Of a stretch of 52,062 nucleotides of DNA, positions 17,324 to 26,196 are shown piece after piece. The notes under the pieces were generated by a model, which was not told where the DNA came from, made no database searches, and saw nothing but the letters and a program-made list of their open reading frames with translations. Origin of the DNA: an uncultured bacterium (lineage in GTDB: Bacteria > Cyanobacteriota > Vampirovibrionia > Gastranaerophilales > Gastranaerophilaceae); the NCBI GenBank assembly GCA_902797985.1, contig CADBUZ010000004.1:782-52843 (forward strand), in the 5' to 3' direction. The position numbers and the translations under genes were made by a program. Each line of letters starts with the position of its first letter. The first letter of the stretch is position 1.

Positions 17324-18718
17324 CTACTTTAATACATAATTAATCATTGCACGAACGCCGGCACCTGTAGAACCCTTAATAAATTCACCTTGCGGCTTAT
17401 CAAAATAAGCAACGCCTGCAATATCAATATGTGCCCATTTTGTTTTATCAACAAACTCTTTCAAGAACAAACCTGCCGTAGATGCACCGCCCCAACGAGA
17501 GCCGGTATTTTGCATATCTGCAACATTACTCTTTAAGCTTTCTTTATATTCTTCATACATAGGAAGCTCCCAATATCTTTCGCCACAAGCATTTGCTGTA
17601 TCTATAATAGCTTTTACTAATTTATCATCATTTCCCACAATTCCTGCAGCCTGATTTCCTAAAGCTACCATACATGCTCCTGTTAACGTTGCTAAATCAA
17701 CAATTTCATCAACGCCCAATTCATCTGCATAACAAAGAGCATCTGCTAATGTTAATCTGCCTTCTGCGTCTGTATTGTCAACCTCAATCGTTTTACCGTT
17801 TTTAGCAGTCAGAATATCACCCGGTTTATATGCAGAGCACCCAGGCATATTTTCACACGCTGCAATAATGCCGTGAACTTCGACATCAGGGGCAAATTCT
17901 TTTACTGCACTCATAACACCTATAACGCATGCTGCTCCTGACATATCATCCTTCATAGTGAGCATTGATGAGGCAGGCTTAATATCTAATCCACCGCTAT
18001 CGAAACAAATTCCTTTACCAATAATTGCAATTTTCTTTCTTGGATTAGGAACTGAATATTTCATATGTATAAATTTTGGAGGCTGAGCACTTCCTTTGGC
18101 AACAGCTAAGTACGCACCCATTCCCATTTTTTCGCAATCTTCTCTTTCATATATTTTAGTATCTAAACCTAAACCTTTTGCAACTTCTGCTAATTTTGTA
18201 GGTGTTGCATACTGTGCAGGCTCATTTGCTAAATCTCTTGTTACTTTCATTGCAGATGTAATTTTTTCTGCTCTGCGTAACGCATCTTCATTTGCATTTA
18301 CATAAACTGTTTCAACATGTTTATCTTTTTTGGTTTTATACTTATCAAAAGTATAATCCGCAATTCCGACACCATAAGCAAATTGTTCAGCATAACAAAA
18401 ATCTACACCTGTATATTCAAATGCAACTGTTTTTGCTTCCATTTGTGCTGCTTTTTTCAAAGCTTTTCCGGTTGCTTTTCTTAACTTATCAGGACAAAAT
18501 TCGTCTTTTTTACCAAAACCAATCACTAATATTTTTCTTGCACTTTGTTTACCATAAGTAGGCAAAAGATAAGTTTGTCCAAACTTTCCTTCAAATTTAT
18601 CTTCCTCAATAGCATATTTATTAGCTAACTCTTGAGTTGTTTTCTCACCTTCAAAAAGATTTACAACAAGAATATCACATTCTTGATTTTGTAAATCAGA
18701 AATAACTTTAATTTCCAT
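17324..18718 (-). CDS. pepA: Leucyl aminopeptidase (M17 family)
   Basis: This 464-residue cytosolic metallo-exopeptidase removes N-terminal residues during peptide turnover. The C-terminal catalytic domain is intact. GKGICFDSGG carries a metal Lys/Asp pair, MKDDMSGAA another metal Asp, and NTDAEGRL holds the metal Asp/Glu and the catalytic Arg. The N-terminal macro-like domain (residues about 1-150) is present and slightly short, which is usual for bacterial forms. GGAGAG precedes the ATG. It is last in a same-strand series starting with accD, though the 138-bp gap before it suggests its own promoter. Confidence 0.94.
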   Translation of the reverse strand: MEIKVISDLQNQECDILVVNLFEGEKTTQELANKYAIEEDKFEGKFGQTYLLPTYGKQSARKILVIGFGKKDEFCPDKLRKATGKALKKAAQMEAKTVAFEYTGVDFCYAEQFAYGVGIADYTFDKYKTKKDKHVETVYVNANEDALRRAEKITSAMKVTRDLANEPAQYATPTKLAEVAKGLGLDTKIYEREDCEKMGMGAYLAVAKGSAQPPKFIHMKYSVPNPRKKIAIIGKGICFDSGGLDIKPASSMLTMKDDMSGAACVIGVMSAVKEFAPDVEVHGIIAACENMPGCSAYKPGDILTAKNGKTIEVDNTDAEGRLTLADALCYADELGVDEIVDLATLTGACMVALGNQAAGIVGNDDKLVKAIIDTANACGERYWELPMYEEYKESLKSNVADMQNTGSRWGGASTAGLFLKEFVDKTKWAHIDIAGVAYFDKPQGEFIKGSTGAGVRAMINYVLK

Positions 18719-18856
18719 TTTTCTCTCCTTGTTCTATGGTGTATATTCACCCTATAAATATAGCTCAAATTATAAAACACTTTAGAAAAAAATACATTAT
18801 ACAAATATATTATTTTTTAAATAATCCGATATAAACATACTAAAATTTATAAAGTT

Positions 18857-19597
18857 CTACACTTTAGACATAACTTGAGCCTTAAAATTATTTAAATCCT
18901 CAATAGTGTCAATACCAATAGGTTTATTATCAACTATATCAATTTTTATTTTCATCCCCATTTGAAGGACTCTCAACTGTTCTAAACTTTCAGACAATTC
19001 AAGCGGAGTTTGTTTCCCATGTGTCATTGCAAATAAAGCATCACGCTTATATCCATAAATTCCTAAATGTCCATAAAATTTAGAATGACCAACATTTCTT
19101 TCATAAGGAATTTTTGCTCTTGAAAAATACAAAGCATAATTATTCGAATCGAAAACACATTTAACCAAATTTGGATTTTCAACTTCTTTCATATTCTTAA
19201 TCTCAGTGACAAGAGTAGACACATCAGCTTTTTCATCAAATTTGACCATTCTGATAACTCTATCAATATTTTCAGGATCTATCATAGGTTCATCACCTTG
19301 CAGATTCACAATATAACCAATTTCAGGATGTCGTTCAACAACTTCGGCTATCCTATCACTTCCGCTATTATGACTTTCTAATGTCATTTCAGCTTCTGCA
19401 CCGAACATTAACGAAGTTTCATATATTTGTTGATTATCAGTTGCTATAATAACTCTATCAGCTAATGTAGCTTGAACAGCCTTTTCAAACACCCATTGAA
19501 TAATAGGTTTCCCGCCAACCTCTATAAGTGGCTTTCCTTGTAGTCTGCTTGAACCATATCTTGCCGGAATTATTACCGCTGTTTGATTATCACTCAT
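18857..19597 (-). CDS. kdsB: 3-deoxy-manno-octulosonate cytidylyltransferase (CMP-KDO synthetase)
   Basis: KdsB activates KDO with CTP for the lipopolysaccharide inner core, so its presence is good evidence for a diderm envelope. The 246-residue protein has the N-terminal nucleotide-binding signature IPARYGSSRLQGKPL, then GKPIIQWV, the NLQGDEP metal-site motif and SRAKIPYER. The late segment (GIYGYKRDAL, then LE-x-LE-QLR) is also conserved. A GAGGT ribosome binding site is well placed. It sits 60 bp downstream of prmA on the same strand. Confidence 0.95.
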   Translation of the reverse strand: MSDNQTAVIIPARYGSSRLQGKPLIEVGGKPIIQWVFEKAVQATLADRVIIATDNQQIYETSLMFGAEAEMTLESHNSGSDRIAEVVERHPEIGYIVNLQGDEPMIDPENIDRVIRMVKFDEKADVSTLVTEIKNMKEVENPNLVKCVFDSNNYALYFSRAKIPYERNVGHSKFYGHLGIYGYKRDALFAMTHGKQTPLELSESLEQLRVLQMGMKIKIDIVDNKPIGIDTIEDLNNFKAQVMSKV

Positions 19598-19657
19598 ATT
19601 TAACCTCGTCTTTTTATTATTATACCTCTAAAAGTGAAAAATAAATATTTATTTCAA

Positions 19658-20566
19658 CTATTTTGAAACAACATACGAAACCCAAGGTTCCATAACATTA
19701 GTTTTTAAAATTTTTAAATTATTTTTATCAATCGCCTCTAACACAATATCTTTTTTATTATCCATAATTCCTGATAAAGAAATAACTCCATCGTCTTTTA
19801 ATATTCTCTTTAAATCAGGCATTATTTCATACAAAACATTATGCAAAATATTAGCACATACAAAATCAAATTTTTCATTAACTTTATCAACTGTACCGAG
19901 TTCAAAAACACATTCCGCATTATTTTTTTTGGCATTTTCTATCGCAACATCAATAACTGTTGGATCATTATCACAGCCATATACATGATTTGCGCCAAAT
20001 TTTTTAGCAATAATGGAAAGAATCCCTGAACCCATTCCTATATCAGCAATATTTTTCCCTTTAACATGTTCTAAATACTGTTCCATTCCGACAACACATA
20101 ATTGAGTAGTTTGATGAGTTCCTGTTCCAAAAGCACACCCCGGATCTAACGAAATAGTTATTTCTTCCGCCTTTGGCTCATACTCTAACCAAGAAGGTAC
20201 TACAACCACTTTATCTGAGATATGAGTAACTTCCCAATTTTCTTTCCATTTCTTTGACCAATCCTCATTTTCTTTTTCTAATAAAGCACAGTCCCAACTT
20301 CCTAAATCCTCTTCGGAAAAACCTTCTTCAATCAACGCTTGTTTTTTACTTTTTATAAACTCACAAACATCACTCTCATCAGGAGTAGTCAAAGAACGTA
20401 AAAACACCTTTAAAGTACCTCTGGAAGTTTCGGTCATTTCTAAATCTTTAAATTTTTGTTCTTCTAAAAGAACACCCTCACAATCGAGATTCTCAAAACA
20501 AATATTCGCAACGTCATCTTCTATATTAGGATTGATTTTGATATATAATTCATAATAATTAGTCAT
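19658..20566 (-). CDS. prmA: Ribosomal protein L11 methyltransferase
   Basis: PrmA is a SAM-dependent enzyme that methylates amino groups of ribosomal protein L11. The 302-residue protein has the normal N-terminal substrate-recognition domain, a linker and the Rossmann methyltransferase domain. Motif I is IADIGMGSGILSI, the acidic post-I residue lies in VYGCDND, and NILHNVLYEI provides the NxxxN-like active-site segment. The characteristic DPGCAFGTGTHQTT stretch precedes motif I. AAGG precedes the ATG. It lies 21 bp after a small membrane-anchored ORF. Confidence 0.93.
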   Translation of the reverse strand: MTNYYELYIKINPNIEDDVANICFENLDCEGVLLEEQKFKDLEMTETSRGTLKVFLRSLTTPDESDVCEFIKSKKQALIEEGFSEEDLGSWDCALLEKENEDWSKKWKENWEVTHISDKVVVVPSWLEYEPKAEEITISLDPGCAFGTGTHQTTQLCVVGMEQYLEHVKGKNIADIGMGSGILSIIAKKFGANHVYGCDNDPTVIDVAIENAKKNNAECVFELGTVDKVNEKFDFVCANILHNVLYEIMPDLKRILKDDGVISLSGIMDNKKDIVLEAIDKNNLKILKTNVMEPWVSYVVSK

Positions 20567-20587
20567 AACAGCCTTTCTTATTCAAGA

Positions 20588-20806
20588 CTATTTTACCGCA
20601 GACTTTAATATTTTTAAAGAATCCCTTTTTATAGCATTAGAAAAACACACAGTATCTTTTTCTAAAGCAGGTCGCATAGCAGAAGCCGTCTCTGAAACAA
20701 CAGGACGTTGCACAAATGGTTCACGATTTTGTCTATTGATTTCGGTATGGATTAATAGTCCCATTCCTAAACACGCAGCACCAAAAAGAATTTTGTCGGT
20801 TTTCAT
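20588..20806 (-). CDS. Small protein with an N-terminal hydrophobic segment
   Basis: The 72-residue protein has a Lys-containing start followed by a short hydrophobic stretch (ILFGAACLGMGLLI), then a hydrophilic tail. It could be a membrane anchor or a weak signal peptide. A good AGGAGT ribosome binding site 8 nt before the ATG, plus its position between accA and prmA on the same strand, support it as a real gene. It is not recognised as a member of any family. Confidence 0.65.
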   Translation of the reverse strand: MKTDKILFGAACLGMGLLIHTEINRQNREPFVQRPVVSETASAMRPALEKDTVCFSNAIKRDSLKILKSAVK

Positions 20807-20862
20807 ATAAATACTCCTATATTCACATTAAAGTATCAACAAAAAAATTTTTGCTACATATA

Positions 20863-21816
20863 TTACAAACCGATAAATTGCCCCATTGCTCTGAATTTAT
20901 CATAACGTTGATTTCTAAGCTCATCTGCACTCATACCCTCAAACTCATCCAATGAATTCAAAATTGCATCTTTCATATTTTGACTCATTTCAGAATAACA
21001 AGTATGAGCACCACCAATAGGCTCTTTAATAGCCCCATCAATAACACCTAATTCAACCAAATCATCGGCAGTAATTTTAAGAGCTTCAGCAGCTTCAGGA
21101 TAACGAGCAGCATCTCTCCAAAGAATAGACGCACAACCCTCAGGCGAAATAACTGTATAATATGCGTGTTCAAGCATAAGAACTTTATTTGCGACAGCAA
21201 GTCCTAATGCACCCCCACTACAGCCTTCACCTGTAATAATAGCTACAACAGGGACTTTTAATTTTGCCATTTCTCTAAGATTAACAGCAATAGCCCCGCC
21301 TTGTCCGGTTTCTTCCGCACTTATTCCGGGATATGCACCAGGCGTATCTATTAATGTAACAATTGGCATATTAAATTTCTCAGCATGCTTAAACAATCTA
21401 AGAGCCTTTCTGTACCCTTGAGGTTGAGGCATCCCGAAATTATACTCGAGGTTTTCTTTTGTAGATTTACCTTTTTGAGTACCGATAAGCATAACTGTCT
21501 TTCCGCCAATTTTTGCCAATCCGCCAATAATAGCTCTGTCATCAGTACCTGTTCTATCACCGTGAAGCTCCATAAAATCTTCACAGATTAATCTAGTATA
21601 ATTCAAGAAATTAGGGCGTTCTTGATGTCTTGCTATTTGCAATTTTTGGAACGGCTTCAAATTTGAATAAAGTTCCTTTTTATAATCATTTGCTTGTTGT
21701 TCAAATGTTTCAATTTCCTTATTTAAGTCCATACCTGACTCCGAACTTATTTTACGTAACTCTTTAATTTTTTCTTCAATTTCTACTAATGGTTTTTCAA
21801 AATCTAATGTCATCAT
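20863..21816 (-). CDS. accA: Acetyl-CoA carboxylase carboxyltransferase subunit alpha
   Basis: With AccD this subunit transfers the carboxyl group from biotin-BCCP to acetyl-CoA, the first step of fatty-acid synthesis. The 317-residue protein is full length. It has an N-terminal helical segment, the RPNFLNYTRLICEDF block, MPQPQGYRKALRL, DTPGAYPG, and GEGCSGGALGLAVANKV. It follows accD with a 3-bp gap. The ATG-ATG pair at 21816/21813 makes the exact start ambiguous; GGAGTG upstream suits either. The accDA pairing ensures matched subunit levels. Confidence 0.96.
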   Translation of the reverse strand: MMTLDFEKPLVEIEEKIKELRKISSESGMDLNKEIETFEQQANDYKKELYSNLKPFQKLQIARHQERPNFLNYTRLICEDFMELHGDRTGTDDRAIIGGLAKIGGKTVMLIGTQKGKSTKENLEYNFGMPQPQGYRKALRLFKHAEKFNMPIVTLIDTPGAYPGISAEETGQGGAIAVNLREMAKLKVPVVAIITGEGCSGGALGLAVANKVLMLEHAYYTVISPEGCASILWRDAARYPEAAEALKITADDLVELGVIDGAIKEPIGGAHTCYSEMSQNMKDAILNSLDEFEGMSADELRNQRYDKFRAMGQFIGL

Positions 21817-21819
21817 CTA

Positions 21820-22689
21820 TTACACTCCATGCATGTCTAATATTGACGATAATGTTTTTCTCAAGTCTGAACGTTTTGATACCATATCAACTTGACCATA
21901 CTTAAGAAGATATTCTGCTGTTTGGAAATCTGCAGGAAGTTTTTGTCTAATAGTTTGTTCAATAACACGACGACCGGCAAAACCAATCCTAGCACCTTGT
22001 TCAGCGATAATAATATCACCTAACATACCAAAGCTGGCAGTTATTCCGCCAAATGTTGGTTCAGTCAACAAATTGATATACAACAAACCTGCTTCATCCA
22101 ATCTTGAAACAGCGCAAGATGTTTTTGCCATTTGCATAAGGCTCAATGCACTTTCTTGCATTCTTGCTCCGCCTGAAGATGTAATTGCTAATACAGGTAA
22201 ACGTCTTTTTATAGCTTCTTCCATTATTCTTGTAACTTTTTCACCAACGACACTTCCCATTGAACCGCCCATAAAATCAAAGTCCATAACGGCTACTGCC
22301 ACTTTATGCCCTTCTATCATACCAATTCCGGTAATAACGGCTTCATCCATACCTGTCTTTGCATGAGCTTTTTCAAGACGTTCCGAATACGCTACCGTAT
22401 CGACAAAATTCAATGGATCTGTAGGTTTTATTTCTGAGAATAATTCTTCAAAGCTGTCTTTATCAAATAGTTGTTGAATTCTTTCTCTCGCATTTATCCT
22501 AAAATGGTAGTCACACATAGGACAGACCATCATATTTTCTTCTAATTCTTTTTTTGTAATTTGTGCTTCACAGTGGACGCACTTGGTCCATAAATCAGCT
22601 GCAAAATCCTCACTATCCATACGATTTTCCATCTGTCTTCGTTGGATTTGAGCTGCTTTACGTTTATCAAACCATTCTTGTATTGTCAT
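21820..22689 (-). CDS. accD: Acetyl-CoA carboxylase carboxyltransferase subunit beta
   Basis: This 289-residue partner of AccA has an intact four-Cys zinc finger near residues 35-60 (CVHC, then CPMC). The crotonase-like carboxyltransferase core follows, with MGSVVGEK, SSGGARMQES, SYAH-region equivalent EPTFGGITASF, and GFAGRRVIEQT. Immediately before the ATG there is no Shine-Dalgarno. A strong GGAGGA lies about 29 nt upstream, separated by a small hairpin, and TATTAT sits 5 nt before the ATG. Confidence 0.96.
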   Translation of the reverse strand: MTIQEWFDKRKAAQIQRRQMENRMDSEDFAADLWTKCVHCEAQITKKELEENMMVCPMCDYHFRINARERIQQLFDKDSFEELFSEIKPTDPLNFVDTVAYSERLEKAHAKTGMDEAVITGIGMIEGHKVAVAVMDFDFMGGSMGSVVGEKVTRIMEEAIKRRLPVLAITSSGGARMQESALSLMQMAKTSCAVSRLDEAGLLYINLLTEPTFGGITASFGMLGDIIIAEQGARIGFAGRRVIEQTIRQKLPADFQTAEYLLKYGQVDMVSKRSDLRKTLSSILDMHGV

Positions 22690-22701
22690 AAGTTATAATA
22701 T

Positions 22702-22716
22702 ACAGTTAAAAACTGT
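22702..22716 (-). promoter_or_regulatory. Small hairpin between a distant ribosome binding site and the accD start
   Basis: ACAGTT (22702-22707) and AACTGT (22711-22716) form a 6-bp hairpin with a 3-nt loop. On the minus strand a GGAGGA sequence lies just upstream of it. Folding would shorten the distance between that site and the accD ATG to near-normal. Confidence 0.3.
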
Positions 22717-22870
22717 CCTCCAATTCCATAATATACTAAAATATCCATTTTATTATATTACAAAAAGCTTTTAAGTCTATATATGTTAAGAAATACTTAA
22801 ATTCATTAAGAGTTGTTTCAATTATATATACAAATATAACAATTTATATTTTTACCCGCATTAATACAGT

Positions 22871-24694
22871 ATGCGCATTTCTCTTATTTCAAACAACGTA
22901 TATACATATCCCACAGGCATTCAACAAAAAAACAATTCTCACTTAAAATCGCCTGTTCATAATCCTTTTATGGATAATACCTCAGCAACAAAAATCCCTC
23001 AAATATCTTTTACGGGAGCTATTTCTTTATCTCCGCAAAGAACACCTTTTTTAAAATCAACTATCAAAACAATAAACGAAGTATATGCTCAATACGAAAA
23101 ATCTTTAATGGAAACATCCCTAGAGGATATTAAAACAGCTGTTGAAAATATCAAAACAAATACAAATTATTCAGAAAAAGAAATTTTATCGACAATGATT
23201 GATATTACCCAATTTGCCAACATGAAATCAGCTGATAAAATTGGAAAAGCACTAACATCTCACGAAGTAGGGATAATTGGGAACAGTGATTCAATGCTTA
23301 CAAACAAATACGGACTTAACAGACTCGCTGAAATACCCGAAGTATCAGCTATTCTCGAAAATGATAAAGGGATAAACGGAACTCTTGATTATCTTTTAAA
23401 CAAAAAACTTTTACACCCGCTTGATAATACGGCTAAAAAAAGAGCTATTTTCCTTGATGATGAAAAAATTAAAAATTTAGAAAAACTTCAAGAAAAAGAA
23501 CCAAAAGTTTTAGAGAAAATAATTTCTATCCCTGATATTGAATATTTTGTTCTCTCCGGATTTGAAAAAGGAATCACCTTTTTAGACAGAGCTAAAAGTC
23601 TTGAAGAAAAAACAAAAGAAATTCTAAAAAGCGGTAAAAACACTGATAAACCAATATTAGAAAGAATAGAAAAATTAGGGATAACACCAACTGTAATATC
23701 AAACAAACAACCCCCTACAATAAATAATGTTTACAAAAACATGGAAACCTTAAAAATGAGTAAGGATGAACTTTTTACTCTTATTGATGCAAATTCTCAA
23801 GAAACTGTTAGCGGTAAAAATAACTTATTAGTTGCAAAAGATATAACAGCTAACTACCTAAAAGAAAATCTTACAGTTTATTCCCCTGAAAGATTATCAC
23901 ACGATTTAAAAGATTTTCACAATAAAATTTTAGATTATGCTAAAACGAAAGGAAAAACAGATAAGGATATTATCTATATAATTCCAGAAAAAGGCAAAAG
24001 CTATGATTATATAAATTATTCGTACAAACGCACAAATAACTTACCTGATGAAGCTTTTAAAACAAGGGAAGAACTCTTTTATGACACAAATTTGAAACAT
24101 AAAATCATAGTTATGCTTGATGATTGTGCAATCACAGGGAACTCCATAGAATCTGCTCAAATGGCACATTTAACACCTGATGTTGTTAAAAATGCAGATG
24201 AAGTACTATTCGCCTGTGTTTATGGTACTCAAAAGGCGAAAGCAAATATTACCGGACTATACAACACAAGACCGAGTAAAATAATTTTCCACAAAGAAAC
24301 TTCCTTTAAAAATGATATGTACGACAAAAATGACCTAAATATTATTATAGGAAACGGATACAGAAACGGAACACACTGCGTTGCATTTCCTTATATGTCA
24401 CCTGATAATAATAGCGCATTAGGAGCAAACATTGCTCTTTTCCACAATACAAACTACAGACTAAATAAGAACTATAAAAATCTTTTAAACACAACAATAA
24501 AGGTTTATTCTCCTAATACAGTTTTGGTTGATAATCTAAAAAACAGATTAAATAAATGTTCTGAATGCAATTATGATGAAACGGCTGTTGAAAAAACTTT
24601 TGTTAATCTAAATAAATTAAGCAAAATAGAAATGTGGGAAAAATATAAAAAATACTCAGAAGAAAATGCTCACCACGCAATATACGATAAATAA
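22871..24694 (+). CDS. Orphan 607-residue protein with a phosphoribosyltransferase-like domain
   Basis: The N-terminal 300 residues are helical and charged and are not recognised. From residue about 330 the chain resembles a type I PRTase fold. The clearest match is residues 411-425, where beta-strand KIIVMLDD leads into CAITGNS; this is the D-D-x(3)-T-G-x-S PRPP-loop motif, centred at D417-S425. A second hydrophobic strand, EVLFACVYG, follows as expected. The N-terminus has no Sec signal but carries an Asn-rich start and, at residue about 45, QISFTGA, resembling several other orphans in this window. No Shine-Dalgarno is evident. Catalysis, substrate and location are unknown. Confidence 0.7.
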   Translation: MRISLISNNVYTYPTGIQQKNNSHLKSPVHNPFMDNTSATKIPQISFTGAISLSPQRTPFLKSTIKTINEVYAQYEKSLMETSLEDIKTAVENIKTNTNYSEKEILSTMIDITQFANMKSADKIGKALTSHEVGIIGNSDSMLTNKYGLNRLAEIPEVSAILENDKGINGTLDYLLNKKLLHPLDNTAKKRAIFLDDEKIKNLEKLQEKEPKVLEKIISIPDIEYFVLSGFEKGITFLDRAKSLEEKTKEILKSGKNTDKPILERIEKLGITPTVISNKQPPTINNVYKNMETLKMSKDELFTLIDANSQETVSGKNNLLVAKDITANYLKENLTVYSPERLSHDLKDFHNKILDYAKTKGKTDKDIIYIIPEKGKSYDYINYSYKRTNNLPDEAFKTREELFYDTNLKHKIIVMLDDCAITGNSIESAQMAHLTPDVVKNADEVLFACVYGTQKAKANITGLYNTRPSKIIFHKETSFKNDMYDKNDLNIIIGNGYRNGTHCVAFPYMSPDNNSALGANIALFHNTNYRLNKNYKNLLNTTIKVYSPNTVLVDNLKNRLNKCSECNYDETAVEKTFVNLNKLSKIEMWEKYKKYSEENAHHAIYDK

Positions 24695-24704
24695 ATATCT
24701 TTGA

Positions 24705-25223
24705 TTAATCCTCTGTCGTTGAATTTTTCAATAGTTCAGCAATATCTTGCTTCATAAGAGATCTTAAATCACCTTTTAATTTAAAGTATTCAGCAAATTT
24801 AGGAGTAGTTGAAACATTAAACGATCTGCCATTTTTATCTCTTGTTTTGGCTACCAAACCTTTTTCCACAAGTTCTTGGATATGTTCATAAGCATTTGAA
24901 CGATATTCTTTCAAAACAGATTGACGAATAGGTTCTTTTAGAGCAATAACAGTCAGCGTTTTTAAAACAGGTTTAGAGATTTCAACAGGACAAAGCTTTT
25001 CAACTATATCCATATGCTCATCTTTCACCTGTAAAATATACCCGTTTTCATCATCAATTTCAAGCGCACCATCACGAGTTGCATAATCCATAATCAAATC
25101 AAGCATAGCTTCTTCAACAGCTTCGACATCATCTGTTTCTAATATTTGTGCAATATCTTCTATCTGCAAAACCTTTGCAGTAGTAAATAAAACAGCTTCT
25201 ATTCTTGATTTTAAACTTGCCAC
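24705..25223 (-). CDS. scpB: Segregation and condensation protein B
   Basis: ScpB is the winged-helix (kite) subunit of the SMC-ScpAB condensin and dimerises on ScpA. The 172-residue protein starts with the family's LKSRIEAVLFTTAKVLQIEDIA segment, and the two winged-helix domains follow (PVLKTLTVIALKEPIRQSVL; HIQELVEKGLVAKTRD). It starts at GTG 25223, sharing one base with the TAG stop of scpA (TAGTG), which implies translational coupling. All three condensin subunits are encoded here in order smc-scpA-scpB, so stoichiometric expression is likely. Confidence 0.9.
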   Translation of the reverse strand: MASLKSRIEAVLFTTAKVLQIEDIAQILETDDVEAVEEAMLDLIMDYATRDGALEIDDENGYILQVKDEHMDIVEKLCPVEISKPVLKTLTVIALKEPIRQSVLKEYRSNAYEHIQELVEKGLVAKTRDKNGRSFNVSTTPKFAEYFKLKGDLRSLMKQDIAELLKNSTTED

Positions 25224-26155
25224 TACTTACTATACTCCTCAACCGATAATTTATCTTGAATATTTATAACATTCCCTACTATATCGCTAACATCGTCCGT
25301 TATCGCATTTTTTACAATCATTTCATTAACAGTATTGTCTTCTTCAGATATTACTTCTTCTTCATCTGTTTTAATATTTTTAACAACATATAAATCACCA
25401 TAGAAAGTTTCTTGTTTAAAAGTATAATCACCTTCTGCCACTAAAAACAACAAAGAAATATACGCTGTTATTCTATCCATTCCCAATAATGTTAACTCAT
25501 TTAATTCAATTTTATCTTCTCTGTTTAAAATCTCAGTTAAATTATTTTTAAGAATAGATGCACCTAATTTATAATCTTCTTCATGAGCAAGATTAACCAT
25601 ATCAGATGCAGTCATTTTAGATAAATCTCTTGTTCTGCGAGCATTTTGTGCTCTCTTTTTTGCATTTTCTATTTCAACTTTTTTGTCTAACTTTGCATAA
25701 AATTCCAATTGGCGAACAAGATCTCTCAATGTAACGACTCTATTTCTATTAAGTCTGATACTCGTTCTTCTTTGCAGAACATCCTCAAAAGAAGCAACGT
25801 TATTAGTAGGAATATAATCTTCGTACATATCATCTGACTGGAATCCATCATCGAATAAATCATCTTCCATTCCTTCTTCAGGAGGTAAAAATTGCATTGG
25901 ATCAAGTCCGTTTAAGATATCGGACTTCATTTTTAGCAATATTGCAGCATACAATATTACTCTACTTGTATATCTAAGATTTTGAGCTTTAGATTGAAAA
26001 ATGTGAGCAGAAAACATATCTGCAACTTCAACAATATCAATCGCCCAAGGGTCAATTTTTCCTTGTCTTGCCATTGTAACAAGTACGTCTATTCCGTCAA
26101 ATTCCCCTCTGTCGTTTTTCGTAATTCCATCGAAATCTAAATAATTAAGTGACAC
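25223..26155 (-). CDS. scpA: Segregation and condensation protein A (kleisin)
   Basis: ScpA is the kleisin that bridges the SMC heads. The 310-residue protein has the N-terminal family block FDGIDVLVTMARQGKIDPWAIDIVEVADMF and the VILYAAILLKMKSDIL helix. A winged helix near residues 195-245 (LTLLGMDRITAYISLLFLVAEGD) binds the SMC cap side. It is longer than typical because of an acidic central insert (residues about 88-125) and an acidic C-terminal tail of some 40 residues. The start is GTG 26155 with AGGGA upstream. It lies 41 bp after smc. Confidence 0.9.
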   Translation of the reverse strand: MSLNYLDFDGITKNDRGEFDGIDVLVTMARQGKIDPWAIDIVEVADMFSAHIFQSKAQNLRYTSRVILYAAILLKMKSDILNGLDPMQFLPPEEGMEDDLFDDGFQSDDMYEDYIPTNNVASFEDVLQRRTSIRLNRNRVVTLRDLVRQLEFYAKLDKKVEIENAKKRAQNARRTRDLSKMTASDMVNLAHEEDYKLGASILKNNLTEILNREDKIELNELTLLGMDRITAYISLLFLVAEGDYTFKQETFYGDLYVVKNIKTDEEEVISEEDNTVNEMIVKNAITDDVSDIVGNVINIQDKLSVEEYSK

Positions 26156-26196
26156 TTTATTTTCCCTTTTGCTATTCCAAGATTATAATACTTTTT

